A stretch of DNA of 45,087 bases from Oscillospiraceae bacterium (GCA_015064125.1 SVSV01000003.1:1-45087); one strand, 5' to 3'; positions 1 through 8,559 are shown, numbered from the stretch's first letter. The notes: a model not told the origin generated them from the sequence alone. Program-made: numbers and translations.

Positions 1-1
1 T

Positions 2-1525
2 GTAGCAGGCGTTTGCTGTGCGCGGGCCTCGGCGGGCTTCGCTAAGAATCTGCGCCACGATCTGTATGAAAAGATCGGTGCGTTTTCCTTTGAAAACGTT
101 GATAAATTCTCCACCTCCTCGCTGGTCACGCGTATGACCACCGACGTGCAAAACGTCCAGATGTCTTACATGATGATCATTCGTACCGCCATTCGTTCAC
201 CCTTGATGCTGATCTTTTCGGTGGTGATGTCGTTTGTGATGGGCGGGCCCCTTGCCATGACCTTTGTGGTCGTGATCCCCGTGCTTGCCTTTGGGCTTTT
301 CACCATTGGCCGCAAGGCTATGCCTGCGTTTCGCCGCGTGTTCCGCAAATACGACCGACTCAACGAGTCGATCGAGGAAAATGTGCGCGGCATGCGCGTG
401 GTAAAGGGCTTTTCGCGCGAGGAGCATGAAAAGGAAAAGTTCGGTGCGGCGGCTGATAACATTCGCGCTGATTTTACCTATGCTGAGCGCATCGTGGCTT
501 GGAACAGACCCGTGATGCAGATCTGCATGTATTTTAATATGATCTTTGTGCTGCTTGTCGGCTCCCGCATGGCCATTGACGGGCTGTGGGGCGTTGACGT
601 GGGGCAGATCTCCGCGATGCTCACCTACGGTATGCAGGTGCTGATGTCGCTGATGATGCTTTCTATGATCTACGTGATCCTGACGATCTCTACCGAGTCG
701 ATGAAGCGTATTTGCGAGGTGCTGGACGAGACGCCCACGCTGGCGGCCCCCGAAAAGCCTGTTATGTGTGTTAAAAACGGTGACATTGATTTTAACGGTG
801 TCAGCTTTAAATACTCTGCCGCAGCCAAGCGCAATTCGCTCTCGGACGTGGAGCTGCACATCAAGTCAGGCATGACGGTGGGCATTATCGGCGGTACGGG
901 GTCGGGAAAAACCTCTCTTGTGCAGCTGATCCCACGCCTTTACGACGTGAGCGAGGGCAGTGTTTGTGTCGGCGGTGTTGACGTGCGCTGCTACGACGTG
1001 CAGGTGCTGCGCGATGCTGTTGCGATGGTGCTGCAAAAAAATCTGCTCTTCTCGGGAACGATCAAGGAAAACCTGCGTTGGGGCAATCCGAGCGCGACCG
1101 ATGAGGAAATGATCACCGCTTGCCGTCTTGCGCAGGCGCACGACTTTGTGGCAAGCTTCCCCGATGGGTACGATACCTATATCGAGCAGGGCGGTACCAA
1201 CGTGTCGGGCGGTCAGAAGCAGCGTCTTTGCATTGCGAGAGCGCTTCTTAAAAAACCGAAGATCCTGATTCTTGACGATTCTACCAGCGCGGTCGATACC
1301 AAGACCGATGCGCTGATCCGCGCAGGGTTCAGTGATTTTATCCCCGAAACTACCAAGATCATTATCGCACAGCGTGTGGCGTCAGTAGAAGGGGCAGATC
1401 TCATTCTTGTGATGGAAAACGGCGCGGTCGTTGCCGCAGGCAGGCATGATGAGCTGCTTGCTTGCTGTGAGATCTATCGCGAGATCTACCGTCAGCAGAC
1501 CAAGGGGGGTGAGGATGTTGAGTAA
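2..1525 (+). CDS. ABC exporter half-transporter, 5' truncated by window edge
   Basis: ATP-driven membrane exporter subunit: an ABC transmembrane domain followed by a nucleotide-binding domain. The open frame runs to the first bases of the window, so the N-terminus is missing and about 507 residues are visible. Seen in order: membrane segments, then Walker A GGTGSGKT, signature NVSGGQKQR, Walker B ILILDDSTSAVD and the switch region IIAQRVAS. The Walker B motif ends in Asp where the catalytic Glu normally sits (DD instead of DE), and the switch has Q instead of the usual H (AQR versus AHR). Both changes are typical of the degenerate-site partner of heterodimeric exporters. The stop overlaps the start of the next ABC gene by 11 bases, so the two are surely co-translated and probably heterodimerise. 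The substrate (drug, lipid or peptide) cannot be told from sequence. Confidence 0.95.
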   Translation, partial: VAGVCCARASAGFAKNLRHDLYEKIGAFSFENVDKFSTSSLVTRMTTDVQNVQMSYMMIIRTAIRSPLMLIFSVVMSFVMGGPLAMTFVVVIPVLAFGLFTIGRKAMPAFRRVFRKYDRLNESIEENVRGMRVVKGFSREEHEKEKFGAAADNIRADFTYAERIVAWNRPVMQICMYFNMIFVLLVGSRMAIDGLWGVDVGQISAMLTYGMQVLMSLMMLSMIYVILTISTESMKRICEVLDETPTLAAPEKPVMCVKNGDIDFNGVSFKYSAAAKRNSLSDVELHIKSGMTVGIIGGTGSGKTSLVQLIPRLYDVSEGSVCVGGVDVRCYDVQVLRDAVAMVLQKNLLFSGTIKENLRWGNPSATDEEMITACRLAQAHDFVASFPDGYDTYIEQGGTNVSGGQKQRLCIARALLKKPKILILDDSTSAVDTKTDALIRAGFSDFIPETTKIIIAQRVASVEGADLILVMENGAVVAAGRHDELLACCEIYREIYRQQTKGGEDVE

Positions 1526-3458
1526 GAAAACCGAAATGCCAAAGCGCCCCGGGGCAAATCCCCGTGTGCTTGGGCGTGTGCTGAGGCTGCTGTTTGGCTA
1601 CTACCCCGTATTGGTGCCCTTGGCGATCGTTTGTATTCTTGTTTCGGCCGTTACGGCCGCCCTGCCTGCAATTTTTATGCAGCAGGTCATCGCCGCCATT
1701 GAATCGGCACAGCAGGTGGGTCTGACGTGGCGCGCCGCTGCTGATGAGATCGTTCCTAAGGTCATTTTGCTTGGCGTATTCTACGTGATCTCCCTTTGTG
1801 CCATTATTCTGCAAACGCAGCTGATGGCGGTCATCACGCAGGGCTTTTTGTATAAGCTGCGTCGTACGATGTTTGATAAGATGCAAGACCTGCCCATTCG
1901 CTATTTTGACACCCACAAGCACGGCGACATTATGAGCCATTACACCAACGATATCGACGCATTGCGCGAGCTGGTGTCGCAGGCATTGCCCGCGCTCCTA
2001 AACTCGGTCGTCATTCTTGTGTCCGTGCTGTTCGTGATGCTTTATTACAGCCTTTGGATGACGCTGGTGCTGCTTGTCGGCGTGGTGGCAATGGTGCTGG
2101 TATCCAAAAAGATCGGCGGCGGCTCGGCAAAATATTTCATGCGCCAGCAGCGCACCGTGGGGCGCGCCGAGGGCTTTGTGCAGGAGATGATGAACGGCCA
2201 GAAGGTGATCAAGGTCTTTAACCATGAAAGGGCCTCTGCCGAGGATTTTGAAAAGATCAACCACGCGCTTTTTGAGGATAGCGCACGCGCTCACGCGTAT
2301 GCCAACACCTTAGGGCCGATCATCGGCAATATCGGTAATATTCTCTACGTGCTTATGGCAGTCGCGGGGGGTGTGTTTTTGCTCCTGAAGCTTCCAAACC
2401 TCGGTCTTTCGATGCTCGCATCGGGCGGTGGCTTTGCTGTGTTCAGCATCAGCATTATCGTGCCGTTCCTCGGTATGGCGAAGCAGTTTACCGCCAACGT
2501 GAACCAGGCCTCTCAGCAGATCAATGCCGTAGTAATGGGTATGGCCGGTGGCTCGCGCCTGTTTGAAATGATGGACGAGGCGCCCGAGGCCGATGACGGG
2601 TACGTGACGCTGGTGAACGCCGTGGTGGATGAAAGCGGCAACGTGTCGGAAAGCACCGCGCGCACGGGCAAGTGGGCGTGGCGTCATCCCCACGCGGCAG
2701 ACGGTACGGTCACTTATACGCTGCTGCAGGGCGACGTGCGCCTTACGGAGGTGGATTTTGCCTATGAGGAGGGCAAGCCCGTTTTGCATGACGTGAGCGT
2801 TTATGCCGAGCCCGGGCAAAAGGTGGCCTTTGTTGGCGCCACGGGTGCGGGAAAAACCACCATTACCAACCTGATCAATCGCTTTTACGATATCGCTGAC
2901 GGTAAGATCCGCTATGACGGCATCAACATCAATAAGATCCGCAAATCCGATCTGCGCCGCTCTCTTGGTATCGTTTTGCAGGAGACCAACCTCTTTACCG
3001 GCACCGTGATGGAAAATATCCGCTACGGTCGCCTTGATGCTACCGACGAGGCGTGCCGTGAGGCAGCAAGGCTGGTGGGCGCTGACGATTTTATTTCACG
3101 CTTGCCGCAGGGGTACGATACCGAGCTTTCGGGCAACGGAGCCAACCTTTCGCAGGGACAGCGTCAGATGATCGCCATTGCGCGTGCCGCAGTGGCTGAC
3201 CCGCCCGTCATGATCCTTGATGAGGCGACCTCCTCGATCGACACCCGTACGGAGGCGATCGTGCAGCGCGGCATGGATAAGCTGATGGAGGGCAGGACCG
3301 TATTTGTGATCGCACACCGCCTGTCAACCGTTATGAATTCCGACGTCATTATGGTGCTTGACCATGGCCGTATCATCGAGCGTGGCAATCACGATAAGCT
3401 GATCGCCGAAAAGGGCGTTTACTATCAGCTTTATACAGGCGCATTTGAGCTTGAATAA
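1515..3458 (+). CDS. ABC exporter half-transporter, partner of the preceding gene
   Basis: Second half of a heterodimeric ABC exporter, 647 aa. The start at 1515 follows a strong SD (aaggggggtgagg) and overlaps the upstream gene; a longer frame begins at 1431 but lies inside that gene. A transmembrane domain with several hydrophobic helices precedes an insert of about 60 residues, then the ATPase domain: Walker A GATGAGKT, signature LSQGQRQ, Walker B VMILDEATSSID and switch VIAHRLST. Walker B keeps the catalytic Glu and the switch keeps the His, while the signature has Q in place of the second G. This complements the degenerate motifs of the upstream protein, so the pair likely has one competent and one degenerate ATP site, as known for LmrCD/BmrCD-like exporters. 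Substrate unknown. Confidence 0.95.
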   Translation: MLSKKTEMPKRPGANPRVLGRVLRLLFGYYPVLVPLAIVCILVSAVTAALPAIFMQQVIAAIESAQQVGLTWRAAADEIVPKVILLGVFYVISLCAIILQTQLMAVITQGFLYKLRRTMFDKMQDLPIRYFDTHKHGDIMSHYTNDIDALRELVSQALPALLNSVVILVSVLFVMLYYSLWMTLVLLVGVVAMVLVSKKIGGGSAKYFMRQQRTVGRAEGFVQEMMNGQKVIKVFNHERASAEDFEKINHALFEDSARAHAYANTLGPIIGNIGNILYVLMAVAGGVFLLLKLPNLGLSMLASGGGFAVFSISIIVPFLGMAKQFTANVNQASQQINAVVMGMAGGSRLFEMMDEAPEADDGYVTLVNAVVDESGNVSESTARTGKWAWRHPHAADGTVTYTLLQGDVRLTEVDFAYEEGKPVLHDVSVYAEPGQKVAFVGATGAGKTTITNLINRFYDIADGKIRYDGININKIRKSDLRRSLGIVLQETNLFTGTVMENIRYGRLDATDEACREAARLVGADDFISRLPQGYDTELSGNGANLSQGQRQMIAIARAAVADPPVMILDEATSSIDTRTEAIVQRGMDKLMEGRTVFVIAHRLSTVMNSDVIMVLDHGRIIERGNHDKLIAEKGVYYQLYTGAFELE

Positions 3459-3462
3459 GATA

Positions 3463-3490
3463 AAAAGGCCGCGGTACGCCGCGGCCTTTT
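3463..3490 (+). terminator. Intrinsic terminator after the ABC exporter genes
   Basis: A 12-bp perfect inverted repeat (aaaaggccgcgg / ccgcggcctttt) with a 4-base loop, a few bases after the stop, ends in a short T-run. It closes the ABC unit and separates it from the next promoter. Confidence 0.9.
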
Positions 3491-3513
3491 GTATGAAAAA
3501 ATCGCACATTCTC

Positions 3514-3541
3514 TTGCATTATGTCAAAATTATGCTATAAT
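3514..3541 (+). promoter_or_regulatory. Sigma-A type promoter of the TIR/asparaginase unit
   Basis: TTGCAT and a perfect TATAAT separated by 16 bases, 56 bases before the TIR-gene start. The position, just after the ABC terminator, shows that the TIR-asparaginase pair is its own transcription unit. Confidence 0.75.
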
Positions 3542-3597
3542 AAGATTAATAAGCAGTTATTACACTGTGACTGCCGATGGAAGGAATGGGAAAGACT

Positions 3598-4602
3598 ATG
3601 AATAAGGACGTATTCGTCAGCTATACGACACCCGACCGCCGCGTGGCGGAGGATATTGTTGCTTTTCTTGAAAAGCAGGGCGTGGATTGCTTTATTGCAC
3701 CGCGTGACGTTGACCCCGGGCAGGCCTATGCCGCCAATCTCATGCAGGCCATCAACAATTGCCGTGTGATCATTTTGGTGGCGTCTGACGCAATGAATCG
3801 CTCCAACCACGTGCTCAACGAGATCGAGGCGATCATCAACAAGCAAAAGCCGTTGGTGCCGTTCTTTATCGAGGATTTCCAGATGAACGATGAGTTTTGC
3901 TATTATCTGAGCAGGACCCAGCGCATTGTGGCATATCCCGACCCCGTTTCCTCGTATTATCATAAGCTTTTAAACGCCATTATGCCGATGCTTCCGCAAA
4001 GACAGGCGCCCGCCCCCGCACCTCAGCCCGTGCAGGCGACACCCGTTAATCAAAGCACCACTACGGTGTTTGAATACATCCCCTCGCGCGGTATTATGAT
4101 CAATCCCGAGGATCATCAGCGCAACGTCAGCTTCCGCACGGATACCTTTATCAATATGTTTGGCGGTATCTTTGATAACGTGGTGTCGCTGGCAGGTCTT
4201 GATCGGGCGTGCAGCATCTTCCACGAGTCGGGCTATCATTGTGGGCAGAACTTTGCCCAGCGCCTGAATTCCAGCTGGGAGTTTGGCGAAAACGGTAATG
4301 TCACCATCGAAAGCAAGCTGCAAAAATGGTGTGAGTTTGACTCTCAGGTCGGCTGGGGTAAGTTTGACGTTAACGTTGAGGTGAATGAAGAAACCGGCGA
4401 CTTTAAGGGAGAGCTTACGATCAACGAGTCCTTTATCGTTGACCGCAAGGAGCGCAAGCAGATCTGCGAGTTTGTGCGCGGCTACTGTGAGGGTGTGATC
4501 GAGACCCTGCTTTGCGTGAAGGTGCACCTTGAATGCCTTGAGTGCCCCATGAAAAACCGCTTTAAATCGGTTTGCAGGTTCCGCATTGAATTGGAGGATT
4601 GA
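3598..4602 (+). CDS. TIR domain - V4R-like domain fusion protein
   Basis: Soluble protein of 334 aa without signal peptide. Start 3598 is preferred over 3577 because the SD-like aaggaatggg lies between them. Residues about 3-135 form a TIR domain: VFVSYTTPD at the N-terminus, the CFIAPRDVDPG loop, then SNHVLNEIEAI, in which E75 aligns with the catalytic Glu of NAD-cleaving TIRs. A Pro/Ala/Gln-rich linker (about 135-165) leads to a C-terminal domain of about 165 residues ending in a Cys cluster (CVKVHLECLECPM...C.F). This pattern resembles V4R domains, which bind small ligands and often metal. Inference: a ligand-sensing domain gating a TIR NADase or TIR scaffold. It is translationally linked to the following asparaginase-like gene. 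TIR assignment is firm; V4R assignment is moderate; no function is established. Confidence 0.85.
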   Translation: MNKDVFVSYTTPDRRVAEDIVAFLEKQGVDCFIAPRDVDPGQAYAANLMQAINNCRVIILVASDAMNRSNHVLNEIEAIINKQKPLVPFFIEDFQMNDEFCYYLSRTQRIVAYPDPVSSYYHKLLNAIMPMLPQRQAPAPAPQPVQATPVNQSTTTVFEYIPSRGIMINPEDHQRNVSFRTDTFINMFGGIFDNVVSLAGLDRACSIFHESGYHCGQNFAQRLNSSWEFGENGNVTIESKLQKWCEFDSQVGWGKFDVNVEVNEETGDFKGELTINESFIVDRKERKQICEFVRGYCEGVIETLLCVKVHLECLECPMKNRFKSVCRFRIELED

Positions 4603-4607
4603 ACTTC

Positions 4608-5615
4608 GTGAAGGTTTTGTTTGTATTTACCGGGGGCACCATCGGCAGCACCGTGCAGGGGGATTTTATCGGCACCGACCGAAAAAAGCCTTATTTGCTG
4701 CTGGAAAGCTATCGCCGCACCTACGGTATTGATTTTGAATACGACACGGCTTCCCCCTATACCAATTTAAGTGAAAACAACACGGGTAGCACGTTGTGCA
4801 GGCTGATGGATAGTGTATGCGAGTCTGCCAAGGGAGATTACGACGGTATTATCGTCACACACGGCACTGATACCATGCAGTATTCTGCCGCGGCTCTCTC
4901 TTATGCACTTGCCGACGTAAGGATCCCCGTGCTGCTTGTCAGCAGTAATCAGCCCATTGAGCACCCGCTTGCCAACGGTCTTGTTAATCTGCGTGGGGCC
5001 TTACGCTTTATTGCCGAGGTTGGCACTCCAGGGGTGTTTGTCGCCTACCAAAACGAGGGCGAGCCTGTGACGGTGCACCGTGGCACGCGCCTTTGCGAGA
5101 GCCTTGCCTTCACCGATGCGGTCTATAGTATCTATCATAGCTTTTACGGCACCTTTGAGGAGGGAAAGCCCTTTCTTAAAAATCCCGCTTATCGGGAGCT
5201 CGCAAATGAGATGCCTGCCATCGGTGTGCAAGCGCTGGGCGAGGACTGCAAGCAGATCCTGCGTGTGGCGCCTTATCCCGGTAACCCTTATCGTGCGCTG
5301 ACACCCGACGTGCGCTATATCCTGCATACCTCCTATCATTCGGGCACGGTGAATACTGAAGGTGAGCAGGTAAGGGCCTATTTTGCTGCAGCAAAGAAGG
5401 CCGCGATCACAACGTTTTTGACGGGTGTGACACCCGGTGCTGCCTATGATAGCACGCGCCTGTTTGAGGAATTGGGGATCGTGCCGCTTTATAATATCGC
5501 ACCCATTGCCGCGTTTATCAAGCTGTGGCTGTTAACGGTGAAGTATCCCGACACGTCGATCACGTGTGATATGATGCAGCGATCACTTGCCGCCGACGTG
5601 GTGCCACAGGCATAA
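4608..5615 (+). CDS. Cytosolic L-asparaginase-like amidohydrolase (type I)
   Basis: Predicted 335-aa enzyme of the asparaginase I/glutaminase fold, hydrolysing asparagine or a related amide. Motif 1, FVFTGGTIGS (T11 as nucleophile candidate), and motif 2, VTHGTDTM (T87-D88), are both present; there is no signal peptide, so it is cytosolic. GTG at 4608 is preferred because the GGAGG SD at 4593-4597 sits 10 bases upstream, whereas TTG at 4599 is only one base from it. The SD lies within the last codons of the TIR-V4R gene, so the two are coupled. The family also includes GatD-like tRNA amidotransferase subunits and peptidoglycan-related amidases. No gatE-like partner is present here, so an asparaginase-type hydrolase is likeliest, but the physiological substrate is open. 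Confidence 0.88.
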   Translation: MKVLFVFTGGTIGSTVQGDFIGTDRKKPYLLLESYRRTYGIDFEYDTASPYTNLSENNTGSTLCRLMDSVCESAKGDYDGIIVTHGTDTMQYSAAALSYALADVRIPVLLVSSNQPIEHPLANGLVNLRGALRFIAEVGTPGVFVAYQNEGEPVTVHRGTRLCESLAFTDAVYSIYHSFYGTFEEGKPFLKNPAYRELANEMPAIGVQALGEDCKQILRVAPYPGNPYRALTPDVRYILHTSYHSGTVNTEGEQVRAYFAAAKKAAITTFLTGVTPGAAYDSTRLFEELGIVPLYNIAPIAAFIKLWLLTVKYPDTSITCDMMQRSLAADVVPQA

Positions 5616-5676
5616 AAATGCCGACGCTCAGCTGATGCTCTTAAATGGAGCAGTTACGCTAAGCGTCGGCATTTTT
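5616..5676. terminator. Bidirectional terminator between convergent units
   Basis: Inverted repeat atgccgacgct / agcgtcggcat with a long loop containing a weaker inner stem, A-run on the left and T-run on the right, between the asparaginase-like gene (+) and azlD (-). It can stop transcription from both sides. Confidence 0.85.
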
Positions 5677-5681
5677 TGCTC

Positions 5682-5990
5682 TTAAAAGGGGATGAGCTCC
5701 ACGAGAAATACCGTCAGGCACGCAAAGGCGGCTACGGTGGGGAGCTTGCAGCCGCGTAGCCCCAGCACCGTGGCAACGGCAAGGGCAGCAAGGCCTGACC
5801 ACATGACAGCTGTGGCACTGAGAATGGCGGGGAAGGTCATTACCGTTAAGGTAACGTAGGGCACGTAGTGCAAAAACGAGCGTACGGTCTTGTTTTTGAT
5901 CTCGCGGCGGATCAGGACCAGGGGCAGTACACGAATGAGATACGTGACTGCGGCCATGACGAGGATCGCCAGTAAAATATTAGTTACCAT
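5682..5990 (-). CDS. azlD: AzlD-family branched-chain amino acid exporter small subunit
   Basis: A 102-aa membrane protein with about four hydrophobic segments, beginning MVTNILLAILVMAAVTYLIR, with the conserved early TYLIRVLPL stretch of AzlD. AzlD pairs with AzlC to export branched-chain amino acids and analogues such as azaleucine. Its start overlaps the end of azlC by 11 bases, the usual arrangement. Substrate preference cannot be read from sequence. Confidence 0.9.
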   Translation of the reverse strand: MVTNILLAILVMAAVTYLIRVLPLVLIRREIKNKTVRSFLHYVPYVTLTVMTFPAILSATAVMWSGLAALAVATVLGLRGCKLPTVAAFACLTVFLVELIPF

Positions 5991-6720
5991 CAGCGTTCAC
6001 CTCATCTTTCTCGGCTTCCTTTAAGGGGAATAGAAGCGCCGCGCCAAGGGAAATGACAACGGTCAGGACGATAATGCGAAAGCCCTCGGTAAAGAAGGTC
6101 AGTGAAAATGCGGTGCAGATCCACGAGAGGGCAGCGCTTGCCATAGCGGAAATCGCAACAAGACCTGCAATGACGCGACTTTTTCGCGCAGGCGGCAGAA
6201 TGATGGCAAGGAACATGGCGTAGAGCGCTACTCCTAAGGCGCTGACAGCGCGCGCGGGCAATACGTTGCCCATTACCGCACCAAGCAGAGTGCCGAGGGT
6301 CCAGCCGGGTACAGCCACGGTAATGGCACCGTAGCTGTAATAGGGGGATAAGGGGCCCTCGGTTGCAGCACTGATGCCAAAGATCTCGTCAGTCACGCCG
6401 TAGCCAACGGCAAGGCGGTGCAGCAGTCCTGTCCTTGGGGAAAGCTTTTGAGAGAGCGCGCAGGACATCAGCAAATAGCGGATATTGATGACGAGCTGTG
6501 TCAGTGCCAGCTCAACGTAGGTGGTGCCGACGCCCAAAAGGGCAATGCCTGCGGCCTCACCCGCAGAGGTGACGTTTAAGAGCGAGAGCAGGGCGGATTG
6601 CCAGGGTGTGAGCCCCGCAGCCGTTGCCTTGATGCCAAGGGCAAATGCCACGGCAAAATAGCCGATGGCGATCGGCATGCCGTCACGCATGCCGCGCCCA
6701 AACCATAATTTTCGTGTCAT
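5980..6720 (-). CDS. azlC: AzlC-family branched-chain amino acid exporter large subunit
   Basis: A 246-aa polytopic membrane protein with the AzlC N-terminal pattern GMRDGMPIAIGYFAVAFALG, a central segment about NIRYLLMSCALS and several further helices. Together with AzlD it forms an amino-acid efflux complex in the cytoplasmic membrane. It is first in the azlCD operon, has its own promoter at 6779-6807 and SD-like aaaggctcctccc before the start. In Bacillus subtilis azlC/azlD sit in a larger Lrp-regulated operon; no regulator gene is adjacent here. Confidence 0.92.
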   Translation of the reverse strand: MTRKLWFGRGMRDGMPIAIGYFAVAFALGIKATAAGLTPWQSALLSLLNVTSAGEAAGIALLGVGTTYVELALTQLVINIRYLLMSCALSQKLSPRTGLLHRLAVGYGVTDEIFGISAATEGPLSPYYSYGAITVAVPGWTLGTLLGAVMGNVLPARAVSALGVALYAMFLAIILPPARKSRVIAGLVAISAMASAALSWICTAFSLTFFTEGFRIIVLTVVISLGAALLFPLKEAEKDEVNADGN

Positions 6721-6778
6721 GGGAGGAGCCTTTCTTTATAGTCGTCTAAAAGCCTGACGAGTAGAATAACCGTTGTTT

Positions 6779-6807
6779 ATTGTACCGCTTTTTGGGGGAT
6801 AAGTCAA
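6779..6807 (-). promoter_or_regulatory. Sigma-A type promoter for azlCD
   Basis: On the minus strand, TTGACT, a 17-base spacer, then TACAAT, about 60 bases before the azlC start and just downstream of the terminator of the neighbouring lipoprotein gene. Confidence 0.75.
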
Positions 6808-6817
6808 GCCCTTTTAT

Positions 6818-6846
6818 AAAAGAACCGCGCGGCAGTTGCCGCGCGG
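6818..6846 (-). terminator. Terminator of the 523-aa lipoprotein gene
   Basis: Perfect 10-bp stem ccgcgcggca / tgccgcgcgg with a 2-base gap, followed on the minus strand by tcttttat. It lies 10 bases after the lipoprotein stop codon. Confidence 0.85.
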
Positions 6847-6855
6847 CCTCAGGGG

Positions 6856-8427
6856 TTATGGGGTGATAAAGTTACTGTGGGGAAGGATCAGCTTGCCATT
6901 GTGGCAGATGTATTCCGTGACCCTTGCCGTGATACTGCCGTTTTGCAGGGTGATGGTGCCAAGCAGCTCCTCGGTGATCGGGGTGCCGTCATTGAGGGTG
7001 ATCACCAACGCCGCCCCGCCCCAGTATTCAATGTCGGCAATGGCTTTCCATATTTCATCAGTTTCGTCATTCCAGGCGGAATTTTTGAATTGCACGGTGT
7101 ACTCGCTGAAATATGCCTTATACTCATCAGGCAGCTTCTTCTTGCTTGGTGTGCCCGAGTCAAACAGGAGCAGGAGCGGTACTGTAGCAAGGTCGTTCAG
7201 GCAGGCCTGCTCATTAGCCGTATAGGGTGAGAACCGATCGCCTGCGGCGTAAGGGTGCGTGTCGGTTTGTGTGTCACTGAGATCGTTCTTGGCGTTGTCA
7301 GCCATCTGCTGCACGGAAAGCAAGGGGCGCTCGCCCTCGTGCATCGCGTAAACATAGATGTAGCTTTGATCGGGATAGGTGATCTTCAGGTAGCCCACTG
7401 CGGAGTGCTTCTGTAAGCGCGCGTACGGCTTGATATTGTTTAGTATTCCTTTAAAATAGAGCTTGCCCTCCTCCTGCCGACACCAGTCCTGGGCGGGGAT
7501 ATCTGTGGGCGTGCAGCCGGCTGCGATCAGCGCTGCGTGCGTGAGGATCCCGTCAGTCTGCTCAAGCTCCTCTGCCGTGGCAAACAGGGTGCCGCGATCA
7601 AGGGTAAGGATCTGCGGGAACAGTGCCTGCCATTTATCGGCGGGAATGGAGGTGATGACGTGAATGGCGCCCGTTTCAGGGTCCAGCATAAAATTCGTGT
7701 CGGTGATAAGGGAAAGCGTGCTTTGCATGGGGGTAAAGCTGAGCAGAGAAGCATTTGGCGCCCGATCGTTTTCATAGGCGGCGTAAGCATAACGCGTCGT
7801 GCCGTCTGAGTAGGTGATCTTAGCATAGCCCACGGCAGTGTATTTGGTGGTAAGGTGCTGCACCTCCGTTAAGGCAAGAGCCCCGCTGAAGGTATGCGCC
7901 TCGCTTTCAAAGGCGGCGGCAACGTCGGCGGCAGTCTTTTCGTTTGCAGCGAGCGCATCGTGTGTGAGCACGCCGTCAAGGACTGCAATGTCGGCAACGG
8001 GTAAGATCAACGTACCGCATGCGGCGGTGCTGTCAAGCGCTTGCAGGCTTTCCCACTCTGTTTGATGGAACGAGGTGGTGAAAACAAGACTTGTGGTGTC
8101 CGTGTCGACTGCTGCATCGGTCCTTGTGGTCAAATGCAGGTAGACCGGCGCAAAGGTCAGGTCCTCCTCAGCCTTGTATTGATACGTAGCGCCGATCGGC
8201 AAAAAAACGGTACCGTTTTCCGTGGTGGCTTGCCAGCCTACACAAAAGGCTGCATGCATGCCTGCGGGGGCGGGTAACGTTAAGGAGCCTGCTTCTTTGG
8301 TGCTTTGACGAAGGGTCAATATACCGCTTTCGGCAAAGGTGATGCAGGGCCCGTCCTCGATAAAGCTGCATGCGACCGCGCTCAGGCAAAGCAACAGCAC
8401 AAGCAAAAAAAGAGCAACACTTTTCAT
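6856..8427 (-). CDS. Hypothetical secreted lipoprotein, 523 aa
   Basis: Not recognised as a characterised family. The N-terminus has a short basic start, a Leu-rich core and a lipobox-like SAVAC (Cys about residue 20), so it is probably a membrane-anchored lipoprotein on the outer face. The remainder is a mixed alpha/beta-looking extracellular protein. Two internal stretches look related: 'AVGYAKITYSDGTTRYAYAAYEND' near residue 200 and 'AVGYLKITYPDQSYIYVYAMHEGE' near residue 350, each preceded by a segment mentioning 'ILTHAAL/VLTHDAL'. This suggests a duplicated domain. It is transcribed alone, with its own promoter (8474-8501) and terminator. Function unknown. Confidence 0.8.
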   Translation of the reverse strand: MKSVALFLLVLLLCLSAVACSFIEDGPCITFAESGILTLRQSTKEAGSLTLPAPAGMHAAFCVGWQATTENGTVFLPIGATYQYKAEEDLTFAPVYLHLTTRTDAAVDTDTTSLVFTTSFHQTEWESLQALDSTAACGTLILPVADIAVLDGVLTHDALAANEKTAADVAAAFESEAHTFSGALALTEVQHLTTKYTAVGYAKITYSDGTTRYAYAAYENDRAPNASLLSFTPMQSTLSLITDTNFMLDPETGAIHVITSIPADKWQALFPQILTLDRGTLFATAEELEQTDGILTHAALIAAGCTPTDIPAQDWCRQEEGKLYFKGILNNIKPYARLQKHSAVGYLKITYPDQSYIYVYAMHEGERPLLSVQQMADNAKNDLSDTQTDTHPYAAGDRFSPYTANEQACLNDLATVPLLLLFDSGTPSKKKLPDEYKAYFSEYTVQFKNSAWNDETDEIWKAIADIEYWGGAALVITLNDGTPITEELLGTITLQNGSITARVTEYICHNGKLILPHSNFITP

Positions 8428-8473
8428 AAAAAAATACTCCCTTTTTAAAATGGGGGCAGGGTATCTATATTTT

Positions 8474-8501
8474 ATTATATCAGATATTAATGAAAAGTCA
8501 A
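8474..8501 (-). promoter_or_regulatory. Promoter for the 523-aa lipoprotein gene
   Basis: Minus-strand TTGACT, 16-base spacer, TATAAT, about 47 bases before the start codon. Confidence 0.75.
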
Positions 8502-8516
8502 GGGCTGTTAAAAATC

Positions 8517-8552
8517 AAAAAACGCAACCCCGTATCCGAGATTGCGTTTTTT
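8517..8552 (-). terminator. Terminator of the 139-aa lipoprotein gene
   Basis: Inverted repeat aaaacgcaa / ttgcgtttt, with T-runs on both strands because the arms are A- and T-rich at the ends; it lies just past the minus-strand stop at 8560. Confidence 0.8.
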
Positions 8553-8559
8553 ATGATAA

